A DNA stretch of 64,000 bases, from assembly GCA_023653785.1 (NCBI GenBank), contig JAMKCH010005427.1, positions 1-64,000 of the forward strand. The letters are read 5' to 3'. Below the pieces are notes generated by a model. The model searched no databases. It was not told the origin of the DNA and was given only the letters and a program-made list of their open reading frames with translations. The DNA comes from Ophioderma brevispina. Lineage: Eukaryota; Echinodermata; Ophiuroidea; Amphilepidida; Ophiodermatidae. This document shows, in pieces, positions 35,301 through 48,045 of this stretch (position 1 is its first letter; each line of letters begins with the position of its first letter). The translations under genes were made by a program, and so were the position numbers.

Positions 35301-37600
35301 CAAAATACGTTCCCACCCATGCCGATTAAAGGGGAGTTCCGTACAACCCTGGCCCATCGAATAAACTTTTTTCTGCACACTTATGAAATTAGGAAACCTT
35401 AACGGAATTCGGAAACCTTAACGCTTATTCCGTGAAGGGTTTTCGAATTCATAGGTGTGTCAGAAAACGGTGTGTCAGAGGGTAAGGTTACGGAAAACTC
35501 ACTCGATAAACCTCTAGTTAGGATTTTAAAAATGTTCATTCACTATTGGGCGTATTTGTAAGGATAATCGGTCAAATAAAAAGTAGGATATTTGGGGGTG
35601 GGACTAAACTGTATTAGCATGTTGAATTGAAGAGATAGTGGAAAGAGTCTTTTTGTGTTTTCCATTTACATTTGAATTTTGAATATCTTTTCTGAATATA
35701 TGTTAAATAGGTGTACATTATACAACAAATAACATAGACACAAAATCTGAGTTACAAACGATAAAAATACGGTATGTGTTCTACACCCGTGAAAATATTT
35801 AGTTTACTTAAGAATGGCTAAGTGAAATTTAAATATAAAAAAAATACCGATGGTATACTTATTCATGGAATAAATTGTTTAGAAGGCGTGATTCAAATAT
35901 GAACCCCATTTATGTGTACTTTCATGCCCTACGGAAAATGACCTTTTCCACATTTTCACCCATATCTTTGTAACTAACATCAGAAATATGCCCAAAAGTA
36001 TAGATTTCTGAGTACATTAGGATGCAAGAATCATTTGAGTACTTTCAAACTAAATCAAACTACTTTATATGACTGATCTTCTTAGATTCAAGATGGCCGC
36101 CAAAACGGACCCCGTGGGACAATATTGATTTTGGTAACATCAAAAGTCTTTAAGGAGATGTATGAAAGATTCTAAAAATCATTTAGAATTTATGAGTTTT
36201 AAGGGTGTGCATGGGAAACCTATGTTACTTCTGCTTAATGACTAATAATTTTGTATCATAATGGTATCGAGAGATGGGTATCCCTAAGAGACACGTGCTC
36301 GTTATTAGGGTTTCTGAGGTGATTCCCTATATTAAACCAGGTTGCAACTTAAAAAGAAACCCATCAGAAACAAGAAATATCACAATGATATTGGCCTGTA
36401 TCACATAGAAAAATTATTGTGTTGGAAACAGTATCATGATTGCTGGATCTTTGTAGATTGAAAAACAAACCTTTCATACGACTCTATATGTAATCGCATT
36501 ACTTGGGAGGGCGATTTTTTCCAGTTAAAGAAACACTATCAGTGATTATCCGAAAAAAGTGCAAATATGAATTTTAAATCGGGAATAGTTTAAAAAGTTG
36601 AAGGAAAATCTGTAGAATTTTAATACTCCCTTTCCAACTGAAAAATTAAACAGAAACGGAATTGAAGAAACCGGGCATTATTCAAAAATACAAATCTCCA
36701 TTCACTTACGTGTTTCAGTGCATGAGTGTCCGTACAGACAGTATGACTAATACCCAATTTTGCCTGATTAGCTTGATTCTGGCTTATCATGGTAGGGTAT
36801 GTTAGGAATACCTGGACACTTTTAACAACATGCAAAAATATTTTTATCAATCGCTAATAGGGCTTTAAGCAGCTATCAGTCACATGAGATTTTTTTCTGT
36901 CATCAAACAGTTGCAAATTAAAAAAATTTTTCGAAAGAATTATGTTTGGTTTTGCGAAAAACGGAATGGTATAGTTCGTTGGTTACGATCAAATTGATTT
37001 CCAAACTGAACATCCTTCAGCTGGACTCTTTGCCCCTCATATTACGCATCATCAGTTTTTCATAATTGTACATATAGCACGGAGCGTAGGTTGATCTAAA
37101 AGAATCTTAGGTCTTAACGGGACTGAACGAGCCTTCATGGTGCGTGCTTGTCTAAGAATAATGATACGTTTGCGATTATTAACACCTTTCGCTGCTACAG
37201 AACGTGGAAAATTACTTCTCCACTGAAATTCTTTGTCAACAAGGAATCCCCATATTGAAAAGAGTGCTCATTTATTGTAGTAAATGATAAAATGTCCCCT
37301 CAATTTATTTCCAGAATGTCAGTGGCCAATGGGTTATACGTAAACTCAAGCGAACAATCGAGCTATTAATTTATTCAACCAATGGGTCCAACAATACGCG
37401 ATATCTTTGACGAACGATGTTCAAAATTGAAATGTCGACCCCTATTGTCTGTTTGGGTCCCTTCAAATTTAACAAGCGGTCAGAAATTCCGCTCACTTAC
37501 TCTAGATTCAATATAGGGCAGTCAGCACCGGAGTCAACAACGTAAAAGTGCATTGTCGAAATCGCAAAACGAAGGGTAGAAATCTGTGGGCTAAAATTTT

Positions 37601-37748
37601 GTCGCCCGTTTACTATAGAAGTCCATGGATACAAAGGAGGTATTACAATGATTCCGTCATGCGCTGCATGATATTGTGCAGTAGCGCTGAGGAAGGAATG
37701 GCAATACCTCATTTGCATCAATGGGACTTCCCATATGAAATGTCTACC
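37601..37748. mobile_element. MITE copy in the left arm
   Basis: Same family as 9,591-9,741: AGAAGTCCATGGAT, GGTATTACAATGATTCCGTC and the right end CCATATGAAATGTCTACC. The left terminus is damaged (TCGCCCGTTTACTATAG in place of GGTAGA...TTTCATATAG). AAAATTTT at 37,593 is the probable target duplication, better kept in the right-arm copy. Confidence 0.8.
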
Positions 37749-40700
37749 CATAGTTTTGGGTCAAGGCAATATTCTTGGCCACAGGTGAAACATGTGCCTT
37801 ACCCATGATATTAGCAGCTCGTTTCAAATCACCGTTCGCATGCTCCATAATAATGGCGCCTAATGCACACAAACCAACTACTAGCCTACAACAAAACACC
37901 CACGTACAAAAAACTTCAATATTGTAATTGTAAATGCGCACAAAAAAGCAAACATGTTACCACCGTACAATGCCCGACTTACATGGTACACTTCACATGA
38001 AAGGATGGTTATCCAGCTATATAACAAGGGGTGAAACGCATTCAAAACCAGTCGTCCGTGCGGCGCTGACATTTTGCAAGATTGCACGTGAATAATATCC
38101 AGTTTGGTGCGTGTATACACACATAATGTTATTTCGATACAAACAATCCGCCCAAAATATCAGTTGTTGAAATGTTGGGTGCTATTGGGGTGGTTTAAAA
38201 GTTGTCTTACCATGGCCACACAACGAATGAAATGACACATCCGTCGTCTTGATTTAAATAAACCGCCTCAATGAATACCTCTTTCACCTAGCGTGGCATT
38301 GCATTAGGAGAAAAAAGAGTATTTGCGCACAATGATCCAGGTACCAGTTATACACCTGGCCACCTCTAACACAGACATTAATTTGTATCACTACCGATTC
38401 GTGTATGACAAAGGGCACCCACAGTATGTGGAAGAAGCGGAGGACAGCCATGCTTTCTATTGTTGGTAATCTAGGTTTTTGTGGTCGGCAAAACATGCGA
38501 GACGGTGGATTTCTAAAGCTTACGTAACCGTTTTGCATCTCTATCTATATAGACCTCTTTGTATATAACCTCTTGTATTTAACAATCAGCCAGTATGTAG
38601 ATTTTTTTTTCATTAAGGGTATGCAGATTAATTGGTAATGCTCCACACAGTGAAATAGATTTAGGGTGTTATCACATCCCCGTATTGACATCACTGACCT
38701 ATAAACATGGATAGCGGGCGCCGCACAGTTGATTGGTCGCCGAGTGAAACAACAGGAAGTTGGATTGACCGCACAATGTGGCCTCACTTTATGTCAAAGT
38801 GAAAGGAATTTGTATAACAATAGAACATCTGGTGGAATATGTGCACCAGCAGAGGTGTATGCATTGTTTCCGCCATATTGCTAAGGAGAAAAAACTTCCT
38901 GTTGTTTCAATCGGGCGAATCAGACCCGCATCCATGTGTAGAGGTCAGTGATTGGCATATATTATCGTGGATTTTTTATTCCTGTCAGTTCATTAAAAAT
39001 TTTGGGGGAAATTTTCATGTTTTTTCACATTTCTTCTGAGAGGTTGTATACTCTACACAATCAGTACAATAGAATTCGATGTCACGATAGCGGATAAGAT
39101 TAAGGCCATCATTAAAAAATGTCCCTTTTCTCATGAAGAAAAATAATAAAAGGCAAATGCACTGAGTACATTCCAAACACCAAACTTGAACAAACCTCGT
39201 GGAGCATCAGTAATTTATAGGGGCATCAAAGGTTCTTTACGTCACTAAGGATATTAAGAAAACTCCGGAACGTTACATTATTCGTCTGTTCAAAATAATC
39301 TTTGGAAAGCTGGTCCAATCATTTAAGTTATTTAGAGTTTGGTCACTCATAACTAACAAACTACAGATATAACGTGGCCTAATCCTCCTCTTCACCAGCT
39401 CAATGTCCATGACACTTAATCCGTCTTTGATGAGGAAGTGATAGCGTGTATAAGACTTTATATGGCAATCTATTCAATTGAATATGGTATGACGCCCTTT
39501 ACATATATTAATACAAAAAAAGTTCATGTAAAATGGTTAAAGCATCCTATCCGTTAAACAACGTTAGGATTTCAGCTGTTAATACGGTTTTTAGTTTGAT
39601 CTCAACACATCCCCCCCCCCCCCCTTTCCATCTCCAAATGAATTCTTACGATCGACAATATGCGTTTACTGACAGATAAAAATCAGACTATAGCTGTTCA
39701 TGACGAATATGGCAAACATAAATAACCCTTCAAAATCTTTAAAAATGTAGGTCGTGAAGATATTGACTTCTAAATCAGGGAAAATGAATAGAAATAGGAT
39801 TAAAGGACAATATACTTACAAGATTTATGTTCTGCACAAATAGGCCAGGCTCAAAAAAATTTCTCTCATGACTTTTGTCCCTCTATCTTTTTTTTGAAAG
39901 ACAGTATAAACATTGGGTCAAAGTATGAACAAACAGCAAAATCACAAGATTTCTTTTATCGTGAACCGAGGAAAGGAATTGCGTGCTGGAAGTAAGACAA
40001 AATAACTCACACCAACGCGGTGACGTCGTAACATTCGAAATCTGTTCAATTGCGGGCCACAATAAAATAACTAACAATGGACCAAAATCGAAAGAATGGA
40101 CGTGCTGTTCCGGGCCGGGACGATTTGTTGAAATCATTAGCTCAATTGTTCGCTGTAGCATGTTAAGTATGTGTATCAATTGCTCATGAAAATATTCTAG
40201 AAAAATTGAGTTGACGTTTGATTATTTTCTTAAAATAATTGTGCACTTATTTCCATGTGGCGGACATAGATGTAATGGTGAAAATGTTAGTGAAGAAATA
40301 TAAGTTATCCAAGGTCTGATAGCACGAACATTCGAATTAAAGGTCATGTAATTTGCATTTTTCAAAAATGGAAGACAGAATAACAAAGAAATCACTTTAT
40401 CAGTGCCATTACAGAAAGAGGCGACATTGATATTCTTTAAATTTTGGGTGGTAGATTTTCTTCTTTGATGCTTATTACTCTTAAAAATACCTTGTCACAT
40501 TGACGTGGTACCAGGTCTTTGAGTGCAAATCAATTACCGCTCATGGACAGAAAAACCAAGGGCCTTCTTTAACAGAGATATTGACACAAGAGGGTCATCT
40601 GAAGAGCAAGTGTAACACATTCTAGAGTTATGTCCGTAGTTTGTGTGTCGGTTGTTAGTTATGTTGTTTAAAGCCAGTTGACTCTAAAACAGAAAACTCG

Positions 40701-40802
40701 ATTAATTGAATAGCATCATGATCGTAGCAATGTCAACATGAATATTTCCAATCTCCACACATGAGAGGGGACCTTGAGATAGAGAACGTAGTCAACAAGA
40801 TA

Positions 40803-42292
40803 TTATGGTTCGACGGCCAATATACTCCGGATCATTCTACAGGTCTCTCCAGACTTCATAAACAGACGCATATTAAAATTCTTACGATCATTAGGTGAAA
40901 ACGTTGTAGTAGTAGTATTCATTGCAGGACTTATTAGGTTGCACGTAGTCAGATTCTTCAACCATCCCAGCGTTAGTGGTCTTCATGTTGAGGTTGCTTC
41001 GTTTTCCTTGTACAGGTCAAGGCTGGTAGGAATTGTTTGTCTTGAACCGAACGCATGTCTTGGTATTCCTGTTTCTTCAATCCCGTATATCATCAGTACA
41101 ATTTGATTCAACTCAGCATAGGTTGGCTGCTGTTGGTCTTGCTTGGTTTCTTCTTTGGAAGTGGTGCTGTTGATGATTCTTTGTTTCAGTTTGCCAAAGA
41201 TAGAATACAAGGACGCACATTGCAATTATAGTCATAATCAGAGAACAACGAATGCTGCGATCCAGCCTGCGGAAGAATCTTGGGTGGAGAATGGTGTTCT
41301 CCGGAGTTGTGATCGGTTCTCGTACATAGAGGACTGCCGAGCCTCGAGCATCGCCCGTCATAGATCCAATCAAGCAAGAAATCACGGTATCGTTATCACT
41401 GAGGGACGAATTGGATAATGCGAACTCTAGTTCCCGCTTATACTAATATGGATACAGGGATTTCGGGACGGATTCCCATATAATTGATGCAGCGTTCATC
41501 TCAGATGACGTACATTCGAATTCAGCATTATAAATTGATGAACTGGTTAAGTGTTTGGGTTAAAATTTGGCAACAGAATCAGGCCAAATTACATTCAGGT
41601 CACATGACATCTTGCATCGTCCTAGTCGTAAATACGAGCTACACAAGAAACATTGAAGTTTTGAATTTTGTGAACGCATTGATTACTAGGTCAAATGAAA
41701 TGGGTCGCCTATCGACCAAATGGTAGTGGTCCATGGGCACTACTCCATTACATCACTGTTTGACCACCTAAAACCAATATATATCGTTAATTTCAAACCC
41801 AAGTAGCAGGAATAACAGGATTATTCCTCATAGTCTCAACTAATTTGATGAAGAATTTCAATGGGGGGTGTCACAGAGCAAATCAGATTAGGGCTCGCTT
41901 AACACTAACGGAAACAGACTCCAGCCCTAAAATATTTTTCCTCAGAGCCGAGGGTCGCCATTGTAAACAGCACAGACATAATTTCCGCTGTCGCCGATTA
42001 TTGTAATGATTTAGTCCAATTGGACTAATGTCTCCTGTGAATTAAAATTACGAACAAAATCCTGTGCGAGAATCCGGGATAGCTGCAACCTTCTCATAGT
42101 TGACTGTCACAAATCGTGTACTATCTTTTTGCCAGGACACTGTGTATGCGGGGATAGGACCGTCAAACTTGCCCACGAGCGAGCATGCGAAATCCTGCCA
42201 GCGCGGTTGCGGAATGTATGCATCAAGGAGTTGTACTGATATTATTTGCAAAACTTGTAAAACAAACGCAGATCCAATATACACAGCGCCAT
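40803..42292 (-). pseudogene. Ig-domain receptor gene, left-arm copy, frameshifted
   Basis: The full-length counterpart of the intact gene at 62,076-63,572 lies on the minus strand, from an ATG at 42,292 to a preserved stop at 40,803-40,805. It keeps the signal-peptide region, all three Ig segments, the transmembrane region (IWKL-equivalent near 41,200) and the tyrosine-rich tail (PTYAELNQ near 41,125). Many small insertions and deletions break the frame throughout, so the longest open piece is about 90 codons. Length is almost unchanged (1,490 versus 1,497 bases), meaning gains and losses balance. That fits random read errors at least as well as natural pseudogene decay. It is transcribed away from the palindrome centre. 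Confidence 0.85.
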
Positions 42293-42689
42293 GTGGCAAC
42301 AGCGAGGTGGGGATGAATTGGAGCTGATTGCTGAATGATACCGAAAAATATTACTCAACCATGCTATGAACTTCAATCGTGGGGGTATTCATGCTTATTC
42401 TTTTTATTTGAATTGAATATGGACATTATTTATGGTTTACTGCCATCATTGGCATAAACAGCACGAAGTTTAGATTAAGGTGGAAATCAGGTGATGCCCA
42501 GGTTTAGTGCACTTCTATATCTCCAACATGTTTGAAAAAAAAAAAAATAGTATCTTTCATTTTTGAGGCAAGTGCTATATTTGGGAACCAAATGTATGTG
42601 TCGTATTACAGAAAATGCAACAGTCCTAACGTTAGTAGCGACTGGGATTAAATTAAAAACTATTGGGGAGATCTGTGCAACTTACCGAA

Positions 42690-44210
42690 AGGAAAAAAGG
42701 TATAATAAGGTCATGAATATTAATTAAGCGGCGTTTTCAAAAGCGCTAATATATTGAATGCCTTTTTATTATGAATATCATGAAATAGCTATCTTCTGTG
42801 GTTGATGCATTTTTTTCAAGAGCTTTAATTTGATACTACAATTAGTTCATTGCTACGCTCCTAGCCGAAGTTAGGACTGTTGCCATGATACTGTAGTCGC
42901 AAAAAATCTGCAAAGGCGGAGAAAATCGAATGGAAGTATAAAAACGCAAAATTTGATATAATTTGCATACTATGTTCAGCATTATGTCAGCATGGAATTC
43001 ACAAGGGAAAACATATTGAACATTGTGTATATTTTTTTATTGTTTTGAAACTGCCATTCGCATGAATGTTATAATGAGAAAAGATAACTTTTGGACGCAA
43101 TAGGTAGTAAATTGCGTGGGGAAAAAGAATGTCAAAGCTTAAAATCCACATCCCCTTAACCGGATTATGTAATCATTAAAAGTGCTATTTTGAGCCTTGA
43201 TTCATAATACCACTTTAATACAGCAGGTGAGTGAGTCTTTTTGTCTGCCTCAAATCTCTCGCTAAATTAAAAACTTGTGAAAGGAAAGTATTGAACAGCA
43301 TGATCAGCCTATATTACCCCATACTGTGTGTAGCCATCTTTGAAAGGTTGAATCAGTCTATTTATGTGCAACGTGAACTTTCATTATCACAATGTTGCAG
43401 TATTGCTAAAAGGTGTACTACAGAATTCAGAAACGGTAGAGTGTTTGTTGTGTTGAGATGCAAGTGATTGTTGATAGATGATCCAGCTTTTTGCAAGTGC
43501 AATGGACAGTTACAGTTCCCGAGGTACACAGAAAATTGTTTGTCACACATGTGTTTTACCATCACATAACCATGACACAGGCCGGGTAGTGCTAATATAT
43601 CGAGTGCCTTTATATATCCAGTGACATAGGTGTCTTCTGTGCTGTGGTTGTCTGGTTGATTTTATAGTTCTTTTTCAATGAGCTAATTTGATACTAAAAA
43701 TTAGGTCATGGCATGCTTCCGCCGAGTTATGATGTGTCGTGATGTATGTCGCGAAAATCTGCAAAGGAGAAAATCGCATTTGAAGTATAAAAACGCCAAA
43801 TATTGAAAGTGTTCTGCATTATGTTCAGCATGGAATTGACAGGAAAGATAAATGACAAATTTTTGTTATAATGAATTTTAAAAAGAAACATGTTAAAAAT
43901 CGCTTAGTTAAAAACAATAGAAAAGGAAATTGTTATAATTTTTTTTTTATTGTTTTGAAACATTCGCCACTGAATGGTTATAAAACTGGACAAGATACCT
44001 TTTGGAGCAATAAGTAAAGAATTGCGTGGGGAAAAGGCATGTCAAAACTTAAAATCCCGTTTCCGTTTTTTTTAGAGAAATGATATCCTTAAAAGTGAGC
44101 CTTGATTTTCCTAATAACCCTTTCAATTACAAACAGGTTGAGGAGTCTTTTCTGGTCAAATCTCTCGCAAAATCAAAACTGTGAAAGGAACGTATGAACA
44201 TCCGATCAGG
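42690..44210 (-). repeat. Pair of ~0.6-kb direct repeats, left arm
   Basis: Two similar units (about 42,700-43,290 and 43,590-44,190) share GCAAAGGAGAAAATCG-like, TTTGATACTA and AAAATCTCTCGC-type blocks. They correspond, inverted, to the pair at 60,127-61,640. They lie between the RTE-like LINE and the receptor gene, upstream of the gene. Confidence 0.7.
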
Positions 44211-44211
44211 A

Positions 44212-45425
44212 CTATGTTACCACTACTGCGTGTTGCCTCGTTAGAGTTCTTCCATCTGCTCTTGATCTTGCTCTCTTGTATAAGTGTGTCTTATGTACCC
44301 TGTAAGGCCATACTTCGCCGCTGTCCTTTTATTGGATGCCACTCGGTAAGTCTTTTTGACATCTGTAGGTCTGGGTGTGTCTGGATTGATGTCCTGCCAT
44401 CTCCACCTTTTGATTCTTATATCTATGGATGTCTTTCACTTGGGTTATTTGCCTAATTTCTGTGTTGCGAACTCTGTCTCTTAAAGTGAGATAAAGCATT
44501 CTCTTTCCCATTGCTCTTTGGGCTATATTTGGTTCAATTGTGTTCCATTTCATATTAGTTGTTGACCAAGTCTCGGCTCCATAGATCCATGTTTGTAAGC
44601 ACACAATGAGCACCACACTTGATGTTCTTCTCAGTCAACAAGTTTTTGTGCACTTCCAAAGCATCTCAATCTTCTGTATGCGGATGAGGACCTCCTCTGA
44701 TATGTTGGGTCCATATCAGTGTTGGCCACAGATATCTAAAGCTTTCAACTTTCTCCATTGGACGATTCGCTTCTGTATGTTCTTTGTATAATAAGTAGGT
44801 AAAATCATTTAAGTACCATTATACATCTGTAATAAAACCCGTCTAAATTCCCGGTCCTTTAGGAGAGGTAGTTGTATATGGACATATCTGCATCTTAGGT
44901 CGGTTAAAATCCCTCTCCATTCAATGTGATTCCATTTTCGTCTAGATTGGTTCTAAGATTTAATCTGTACTGATGATGGAACTAATACTCTTAGTCTTGG
45001 GATTTACACCATTATCTAGGGTCAGTATAATGTAGAGAGGTAAGCTATTACATCTTTCCTGACTCCATTCTTTCTCAGTGCAGCAACCGTATCTTTCATG
45101 CATTTTCTAGAATACCGATTCCAGGGGGGATAGGGGGCATAAAGTTGATATTCATTTGATTTTCAATTAGTTGATGATTTTATAGTCTGTACACGGTCTG
45201 TGGTGGAAAACAGCTTCTCTAAACCCTGCCTCGTCTGGTTTGATACTGGTCAAGATACATTTCAGTCGGTCTTTGAATTATCTTGTGAAAAATATTGTAT
45301 ACATGTGAGAGAAGGTGCTTGGGCAATAGTTATAAATCGGCCTTTTCTTCCTCGTTGTGATAGGGGGGATTTTTGGCCACTTTCCACTCTGGGTATTTTT
45401 TGTTTGTTTCTTTTCTATGAACCAT
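44212..45425 (-). pseudogene. RTE-like LINE RT fragment, left arm
   Basis: The minus strand reads the 3' part of an RTE-type reverse transcriptase. Best preserved is the C-terminal end at 44,616-44,329: TWIYGAETWSTTNMKWNT, IAQRAMGKRMLYLTLRDRVR and TEIRQITQVKDIHRYKNQ. The RT core upstream is broken by frameshifts and no endonuclease domain is seen. It is the mirror copy of 46,827-48,045. Confidence 0.8.
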
Positions 45426-45985
45426 ACTCTTTAAAGAGACAGGCACATTTGAAAAATAGTGCGCCCTCAAGATTTTCAAAATCGAAATTTTGACAGGTGT
45501 AAAGCTTTATATATAAAACGCCTCACCCGAAATGATAAGACCAATCAGCTTCCTCTGGGAAACAGAACGATTTATAATTTAGCGAAAGTCAGCAGACGAC
45601 GAAAATGGCTTTTAACACACGAAAACACACACTCCGTATGCATGGTTCTCACGCTATGTTTAAACCGTGTGACCGGTCTAAAACATTGCGGTTTTAATAT
45701 CAGTGAGTACGAGTCAAAAATAGCATGTAATATAAACATTTGTTGATTTCAAGTTATGGAAAAACTTAAAAGGTGGCCTACAAATTACTGGATATCTTTA
45801 TCCTCTATCAATGTCCTTATCTGTTTGAGGGTATGTTATTTTAGTGTAAAATATTTCACTGTTCTTCCAATGAATAGGAATATCATTTGAGAGCAAATTG
45901 AAGAAAGTTCAATCTTTGTGCAAAATGTGCCCCCCCAAAAAAAAAAAAAAAAAAAAAAAAAAAATGCAGCACTTTAAAGAGGTGT

Positions 45986-46289
45986 ATGAGAAGAAATTTA
46001 GAGATAGATAGAGTTTGCATAATAAGACGGTGTGTTGTTGATTCTCCCCACGCCCCTCTTTTTCCCCCCCGCCTCCCCTCTTTCCTCCCCCCTTCCACCG
46101 CTATTCCAACCCCTAGCCCTCCACTCCACTGTGTACCGCCCTGCGTCCCCACTACCCTCTTCTCAATTCCCCTTCCATTATCCCTTCGTATTCCCCCCGC
46201 CTTGAAATCATCCCCTTCCTTCCCTTAGATTACCACTCCTCTTCCGTTATCTTCCTTACCCAACACTTTGAGAGATCTAGAAATTTTGC
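45986..46289. other. Spacer at the centre of the inverted repeat
   Basis: About 300 bases without a mirror partner, dominated by C and T (TTTTTCCCCCCCGCCTCCCC, TTCCTCCCCCCTTCCACC). An A-run of about 34 bases (45,930-45,963) lies just inside the left arm and is absent from the right arm. No adapter-like sequence is evident to me. Confidence 0.7.
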
Positions 46290-46826
46290 GTCGCCATACC
46301 ACCTGCTTTTAAAGCGGCACTGGCACCATTTTCACAACATATGAAATTTATTCAATTTGCTCTCAAATGATAGGTCTAGGCCATGGAAGAACAGAGATAT
46401 ATTGTACACATAAAAATAACATACCCCAACACCGAAAGGACATTGATATGCGGATAAAGATATCAGGTATTTGTAGGCCAACTTTACGTTTTCCATAACT
46501 TTACATCAACAAATGTTTATATTACATGATATTTTGCTCGTACTCACTGATATTAAACCGCAAAGGTTATAGAACGATCAAAAAGGTTACAGAGCGTGAG
46601 AACATGCATACGGAGTTGTGTGTTCTGTGTTTAAAAGCCATTTTTTCGTCGTCTTGCTGGAATTCGCTAAATTAGAAATCGTTGTTACCCATAAGGAAAG
46701 CTGATTTGGTATTAATCAGTTAGGCCTGAGGGCTTTTATATTAAAAAGCTTTACAACCATGCAAAATATCGTTTTGAAAATCTTGAGGGTTGGCACATTT
46801 TTCAAGTGCCAGTTGTCTCTTAAAGA

Positions 46827-48045
46827 GTATTTGTTCAATAGAAAAAAGAAACAAACAAAAATACCCAGAAAGGTGGAAAGTGGCAAAAATCACCCTACCT
46901 CACAAGAGGAAGAAAAGGACAGAGATTATTAAGAACTATTGCCCAAGCAGCCTCTCTCATGTATACCAAGATTTTCACAACGAATTCAAAGGACACTGAA
47001 AAGTATCTTGGACCAGTATCAAACCAGAGAACGAGAAGGTTTAGAGAGGGTTTTTCACCACAGACCGTGTACAGACTATAAAATTTAATCAACTAATTGA
47101 AAAGTCAAATGACTATCAACTTTATCCTATCCTGGAATCGTATTCTATAGAACATGATGAGATACGTTTGATGCACTGAGAAGATGGAGACAGGAAAGAG
47201 GTAAGTAAGACCTATCTAATATATACTGAGACTAGAAATGGTTGTATCCAAAGAACAAGAGTAATTTTATCACAGCAGCAGTTAGAAGAAATCTTAAAGA
47301 ATTTAATCAGAAGAAAAGGGAACACACGATGGAGAGGGATGTTTAACAGACCTAGATTTGCAGATTGATGTTCCATTATACAAAACCTCTCTAAAGGACG
47401 GAAATTTAGACGGGGTTTGGTTTGATTACACAGAGATATGGTATTACAATATTGATAACTATGAGACAACGAAACAATAACAGAAGCGAATCGTCCAATG
47501 GAGAAGGAAGGTGAAGCTTTAGATATCTGTGGCCAACACTGAATATGGCGCCAACATAGCCGAGGAGGTCCTCATCGCATAAAGAAGAATTGGAGATGCT
47601 TTGAATGCACAAAACTTGTTGACTGAGACGCACATCAAGTGTGTGATCCGTGTGTGTACAAAACATGGATTAGGAGCAGAGACGTGGTCAACAACTAATA
47701 TGAAATGGAACCACATTGAAACAAATATAGCCCAAAGAGCAATGGGAAAGAGAATGCTTGACTCTCCTTAAGAGACGAGTTAGCAACACAGAAATTAGCA
47801 AATAACCCAATGTTGAAAGACATCCATAGATATAAGAATCAAAATGGAGATGGCCCACATCCTACCAGGAACAACACAAGACAAACAGAGGGTCAAAGAC
47901 TTTACAGCGTGGCAGCAAGAAGGAAAAGCGGCCTGAAGATTGCATTAAAGGGTACATAAGACAACAGATTAGCAAGAGAAGCAGAGCAAGAATAGATGGA
48001 AACGCTTAAAGGAGGGCAAAAAGCAGAGTGGGGAACATAGCGATC
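46827..48045 (+). pseudogene. RTE-like LINE RT fragment, right arm
   Basis: The plus strand reads a PERWKVAKITLPHKRKK block (46,860-46,912), i.e. RT motif 0 of RTE-type elements, then an NYCPSSLSHVYQDF stretch resembling NYRPISLLS. Further on are a GEM.R/LRFAD-like region near 47,330-47,370 and the C-terminal ETWSTTNMKWN block near 47,680-47,712. The frame is repeatedly broken and the copy is 5'-truncated. Confidence 0.8.

Larger units (their letters stand above)
35785..45985 (-). repeat. Left arm of a giant inverted repeat
   Basis: This arm is the reverse complement of 46,290-56,521 along its whole length. The outer end ACCCGTGAAAATATTTAGTT (35,785) matches the inverted sequence ending at 56,521. 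Inner landmarks correspond too: the MITE (37,601 with 54,687), the Ig-receptor copy (40,803-42,292 with 49,967-51,472), the paired direct repeats, and the RTE-like LINE (44,212-45,425 with 46,827-48,045). The arms differ by many small indels. No gene in this arm is intact. Confidence 0.9.

Noticed and set aside
35125..35380. Three overlapping Gly/Trp-rich open frames on the minus strand
   Set aside because: They are translations of the C/A-rich low-complexity tract.
41113..41418. Overlapping ~90-codon open frames on both strands
   Set aside because: They are fragments and antisense shadows of the broken left-arm receptor copy, not separate genes.
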